From an uncultured Lachnospiraceae bacterium (GTDB taxonomy: Bacteria > Bacillota > Clostridia > Lachnospirales > Lachnospiraceae), in NCBI GenBank assembly GCA_910577735.1, contig CAJTOO010000061.1:1-7937 (forward strand): a stretch of DNA of 7,937 bases, given 5' to 3'. Position numbers and translations under genes: made by a program. How positions within the stretch are numbered: the first letter of the stretch is position 1; each line of letters opens with the position of its first letter. Positions 5,759-7,937 of the stretch are shown here, in pieces. The notes below the pieces were generated by a model that ran no database searches, was not told the DNA's origin, and saw nothing but the letters and a program-made list of their open reading frames with translations.

Positions 5759-6856
5759 ATGAAACTAGGCATCGTCGGGCTTCCCAACGTAGGGAAGAGC
5801 ACCCTTTTTAATTCACTCACAAAGGCGGGAGCGGAATCAGCCAACTATCCCTTCTGCACCATTGATCCTAACATTGGTATCGTTCCGGTACCGGATGAGA
5901 GGCTGAAGCTTCTGGGAGACATGTATCATTCCAAGAAGGTTACCCCGGCAACCATTGAGTTTGTGGATATTGCAGGTCTTGTGAAGGGGGCATCCAAGGG
6001 GGAGGGACTGGGCAACCAGTTCTTAAGCAATATCCGCGAGGTAGATGCCATCGTTCATGTGGTGCGCTGCTTTGAGGATTCCAACATTGTGCATGTGGAC
6101 GGCACCATTGATCCGCTGCGGGATATTGAGACCATCAATTTAGAATTGATATTCTCTGATATAGAAATATTGGAAAGACGGATTGCCAAGACGGCCAAGG
6201 CTGCTAAGATGGATAAGACAGCTGCTAAGGAGCTGGCACTTTTAGAGCGGTTAAAGGCCCACCTGGAAGAAGGCAGTCTGGCGAAAGGATTTGAGACGGA
6301 GGATGAGGAGGAACAGTCCTGGCTTGTATCCTATAATCTGTTGACCTATAAGCCGGTGATATTTGCTGCCAATGTGGCAGAGGAGGATCTTGCCAATGAC
6401 GGTGCAGAGAATGCAGGCGTGATAAAAGTAAAAGAATTTGCGCAGTCAAACGGCAGTGAAGTTTTTGTAATCTGTGCCCAGATTGAGCAGGAGATTGCAG
6501 AGCTGGATGAGGAAGAGACGGCGATGTTTCTGGAAGATCTTGGATTATCGGAGTCCGGATTGCAGAAACTGATCCGGGCAAGCTATCATATTCTTGGACT
6601 GATGAGCTTCCTCACGGCTGGAGAGGATGAGACCAGAGCCTGGACTATCAGGATTGGCACTAAGGCGCCTCAGGCGGCAGGTAAGATACACACAGACTTT
6701 GAGAGAGGATTCATCAAGGCAGAGGTCGTTAACTACAAAGATTTGCTGGAACAGGGATCTCTTGCGGCGGCACGGGAGAAAGGTCTTGTGGGCATGGAAG
6801 GAAAAGAGTATGTGGTGCAGGATGGGGATGTGATTCTGTTTCGGTTTAATGTGTGA
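5759..6856 (+). CDS. ychF: YchF/OBG-family redox-regulated P-loop nucleotidase
   Basis: At 365 residues this is full length for bacterial YchF (also called EngD; eukaryotic Ola1). It is a TRAFAC-class P-loop protein that prefers ATP, binds ribosomes and is linked to stress and oxidative responses. Visible motifs are the Walker A/G1 GLPNVGKS (7-14), the G2-region NYPFCTIDPN (29-38), G3 DIAG (70-73) followed by LVKGASKGEGLGN, and NVAE (205-208), the family's variant G4 that explains relaxed GTP specificity. H112 in NIVHV corresponds to the E. coli His114 studied as a catalytic residue. A coiled-coil-like helical segment spans about 130-185, and a C-terminal TGS domain about 280-364 ends in GDVILFRFNV. 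The MKLGIVGLPN start is standard for clostridial members although its Shine-Dalgarno is poor. lgt follows after 30 nt. Confidence 0.97.
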   Translation: MKLGIVGLPNVGKSTLFNSLTKAGAESANYPFCTIDPNIGIVPVPDERLKLLGDMYHSKKVTPATIEFVDIAGLVKGASKGEGLGNQFLSNIREVDAIVHVVRCFEDSNIVHVDGTIDPLRDIETINLELIFSDIEILERRIAKTAKAAKMDKTAAKELALLERLKAHLEEGSLAKGFETEDEEEQSWLVSYNLLTYKPVIFAANVAEEDLANDGAENAGVIKVKEFAQSNGSEVFVICAQIEQEIAELDEEETAMFLEDLGLSESGLQKLIRASYHILGLMSFLTAGEDETRAWTIRIGTKAPQAAGKIHTDFERGFIKAEVVNYKDLLEQGSLAAAREKGLVGMEGKEYVVQDGDVILFRFNV

Positions 6857-6873
6857 TAGCTATGACAGCAGTT

Positions 6874-6880
6874 AGGGAGG
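6874..6880 (+). promoter_or_regulatory. Ribosome binding site of lgt
   Basis: AGGGAGG lies 6 nt before the ATG at 6887 and favours that start over the in-frame ATGs at 6896 and 6899. It lies in the 30-nt gap after the ychF stop, with no room for a terminator, so the two genes are probably cotranscribed. Confidence 0.85.
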
Positions 6881-6886
6881 TCTGAC

Positions 6887-7795
6887 ATGCAGGATATGAT
6901 GGACAAGATGGATATAGCGTTTCCTCATCTGGGGATTTATCTGGAAGGGGTGCCGAAGGGGTTCAGCATTTTTGGTTTTCAGATTGCTTTTTATGGTGTG
7001 ATCATAGGAATCGGCGTGCTCTGCGGCGTGCTTATGGCAGCCTATGTGGCGAAGAAGGAGAAATTTGATGCGGATGTGATCTGGGATTTTGCCATTTATG
7101 CAATCATCTTTTCCATCATGGGTGCGCGGGTCTATTATGTGGTCTTTGCATGGGACAGGTATAAAAATGACCTGCTGGGAATCTTTCGGCTGAGAAATGG
7201 CGGACTGGCCATCTATGGTGCGGTGATTGCGGCGTTTGCCACGCTGTGGATATACTGTAAGGTAAAGAAACAGAATTACCTGCAGATTGCAGATATCTGT
7301 GTGCCTGGACTGGTGATTGGACAGGTGATCGGCCGGTGGGGCAATTTTATGAACCGGGAAGTGTTTGGAGAATATACAGATTCTCTTCTGGCCATGCGCC
7401 TGCCGGTGGATGCAGTCCGTGCCAGTGATATCTCTGAAAAAATATCGGCCCATATGGTGGAAGGGACCAATTATATTCAGGTGCATCCAACCTTCCTTTA
7501 CGAAAGTCTCTGGAATCTGATACTGTTGCTCATAATGCTCTGCTACAGACAGTATAAGAAATTTGAAGGAGAGCAGTCCCTTCTTTATCTTGGCGGCTAC
7601 GGTCTGGGAAGGGCCTGGATTGAGGGAATCCGTACAGATACCCTGTTCATTCCGCATACCACGGTAGCGGTTTCCCAGGTGTTAGCCATCGTGCTCTTTG
7701 TGGCAGCGCTGGCGGCAGATATCATAATCCGCCGCAAGATCAAGCAAAAGACAACGTCTGCCGTGATCATGGAAGGCAGCGCTGATACGAAATAA
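6887..7795 (+). CDS. lgt: Prolipoprotein diacylglyceryl transferase
   Basis: Lgt is the integral membrane enzyme that transfers diacylglycerol from phosphatidylglycerol to the lipobox Cys of prolipoproteins, the first step of lipoprotein maturation. The 302-residue protein has several hydrophobic helices (about 30-55, 65-87, 107-125, 136-148, 207-220, 262-282). It carries the family signature GQVIGRWGNFMNREVFG (145-161), HPTFLYES (200-207) and GLGRAWIEGIRTD (239-251), whose Arg and Glu residues line the active site in studied homologues. The loop GGLAIYGA (105-112) has Tyr110 where E. coli has the important His103 and Ala112 where most members have Gly; Tyr here is known from other Firmicutes as I recall. 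The C-tail (283-302) is polar and unconserved. It is the distal gene of the probable ychF-lgt operon and is followed by a terminator. Confidence 0.97.
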   Translation: MQDMMDKMDIAFPHLGIYLEGVPKGFSIFGFQIAFYGVIIGIGVLCGVLMAAYVAKKEKFDADVIWDFAIYAIIFSIMGARVYYVVFAWDRYKNDLLGIFRLRNGGLAIYGAVIAAFATLWIYCKVKKQNYLQIADICVPGLVIGQVIGRWGNFMNREVFGEYTDSLLAMRLPVDAVRASDISEKISAHMVEGTNYIQVHPTFLYESLWNLILLLIMLCYRQYKKFEGEQSLLYLGGYGLGRAWIEGIRTDTLFIPHTTVAVSQVLAIVLFVAALAADIIIRRKIKQKTTSAVIMEGSADTK

Positions 7796-7817
7796 ATAAA
7801 TACAGACAAGACAGACA

Positions 7818-7858
7818 ATACCCTCTGTACATTTTCATAGTGTGCAGGGGGTATTTTT
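7818..7858 (+). terminator. Intrinsic terminator after lgt
   Basis: ATACCCTCTGTACA (7818-7831) pairs with TGTGCAGGGGGTAT (7841-7854) over 14 bp with two G-U wobbles and a 9-nt loop, followed by a T5 run (7854-7858). It lies 22 nt after the lgt stop and ends the ychF-lgt unit. Confidence 0.88.
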
Positions 7859-7887
7859 GATGGAAAGGTTTTGATTGAAATTCGTAA

Positions 7888-7930
7888 GCGTCAAATCCGA
7901 CGCCCTACCTAAAATTTAAGCGCCGCTTAA
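7888..7930. repeat. Two short inverted repeats at the right edge
   Basis: GCGTC (7888-7892) and GACGC (7899-7903) form a 5-bp stem with a 6-nt loop. TTAAGCGCCGCTTAA (7916-7930) is a perfect inverted repeat of 7 bp around one central base. No gene is visible in 7859-7937. The GC-rich palindromes in an otherwise AT-rich flank may belong to a dispersed repeat, which one copy cannot prove. Confidence 0.45.
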
Positions 7931-7937
7931 CTGCGAC

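Overview
The window looks like a piece of a Gram-positive Clostridia genome, most likely Lachnospiraceae. The basis is the style of the genes: a giant BspA-like leucine-rich-repeat surface protein with a Lachnospiraceae-type cysteine-containing C-terminal membrane tail, a clostridial-type YchF beginning MKLGIVGLPN, and an Lgt with Tyr in the usual His position of its GGLAI loop. The family-level assignment is inference. All three confident genes are on the + strand.

Left edge (1-353): a perfect AAGCC pentanucleotide array fills bases 1-60, and in one frame it runs straight into a TAG stop. A strong intrinsic terminator (115-171) follows. A 26-codon mini-ORF (201-281) with a perfect Shine-Dalgarno sequence has weak similarity to an IS5-type transposase N-terminus. 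The leader of the large gene comes next.

Centre (354-5330): one uninterrupted 1658-residue gene encodes an exported, membrane-anchored modular protein. In order it has a signal peptide, an acidic 13-residue repeat tract, a small beta domain, a helical segment, 16 exact 23-residue BspA-type LRRs plus caps, an Ig-like domain, three 96-residue repeats, a Pro/Thr/Gln stalk, a C-terminal beta domain, a CxxCxxC motif and a transmembrane helix with a basic tail. The gene is a mosaic at DNA level. The LRR array uses ATA for almost every Ile, whereas the adjacent 96-residue repeats use mainly ATC. The middle 96-residue repeat looks like a hybrid of its two neighbours.

Spacer 5331-5758: a long imperfect stem-loop probably ends the surface-protein transcript. 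Two candidate promoters follow, one with a perfect 10-bp palindrome in its spacer, and then a perfect 9-bp hairpin close to the next start codon.

Right part (5759-7795): ychF (P-loop nucleotidase of the OBG/YchF group, linked to ribosomes and stress) and lgt (prolipoprotein diacylglyceryl transferase) lie 30 nt apart, with no terminator between them, and probably form a two-gene operon ended by a terminator at 7818-7858. The last ~60 bases hold two small inverted repeats and no gene. Simple or palindromic sequence at both edges suggests the fragment may end at repeats.

The surface protein probably mediates contact with host or other cells. The ychF-lgt pair is housekeeping. No defence, CRISPR or complete mobile system was found.
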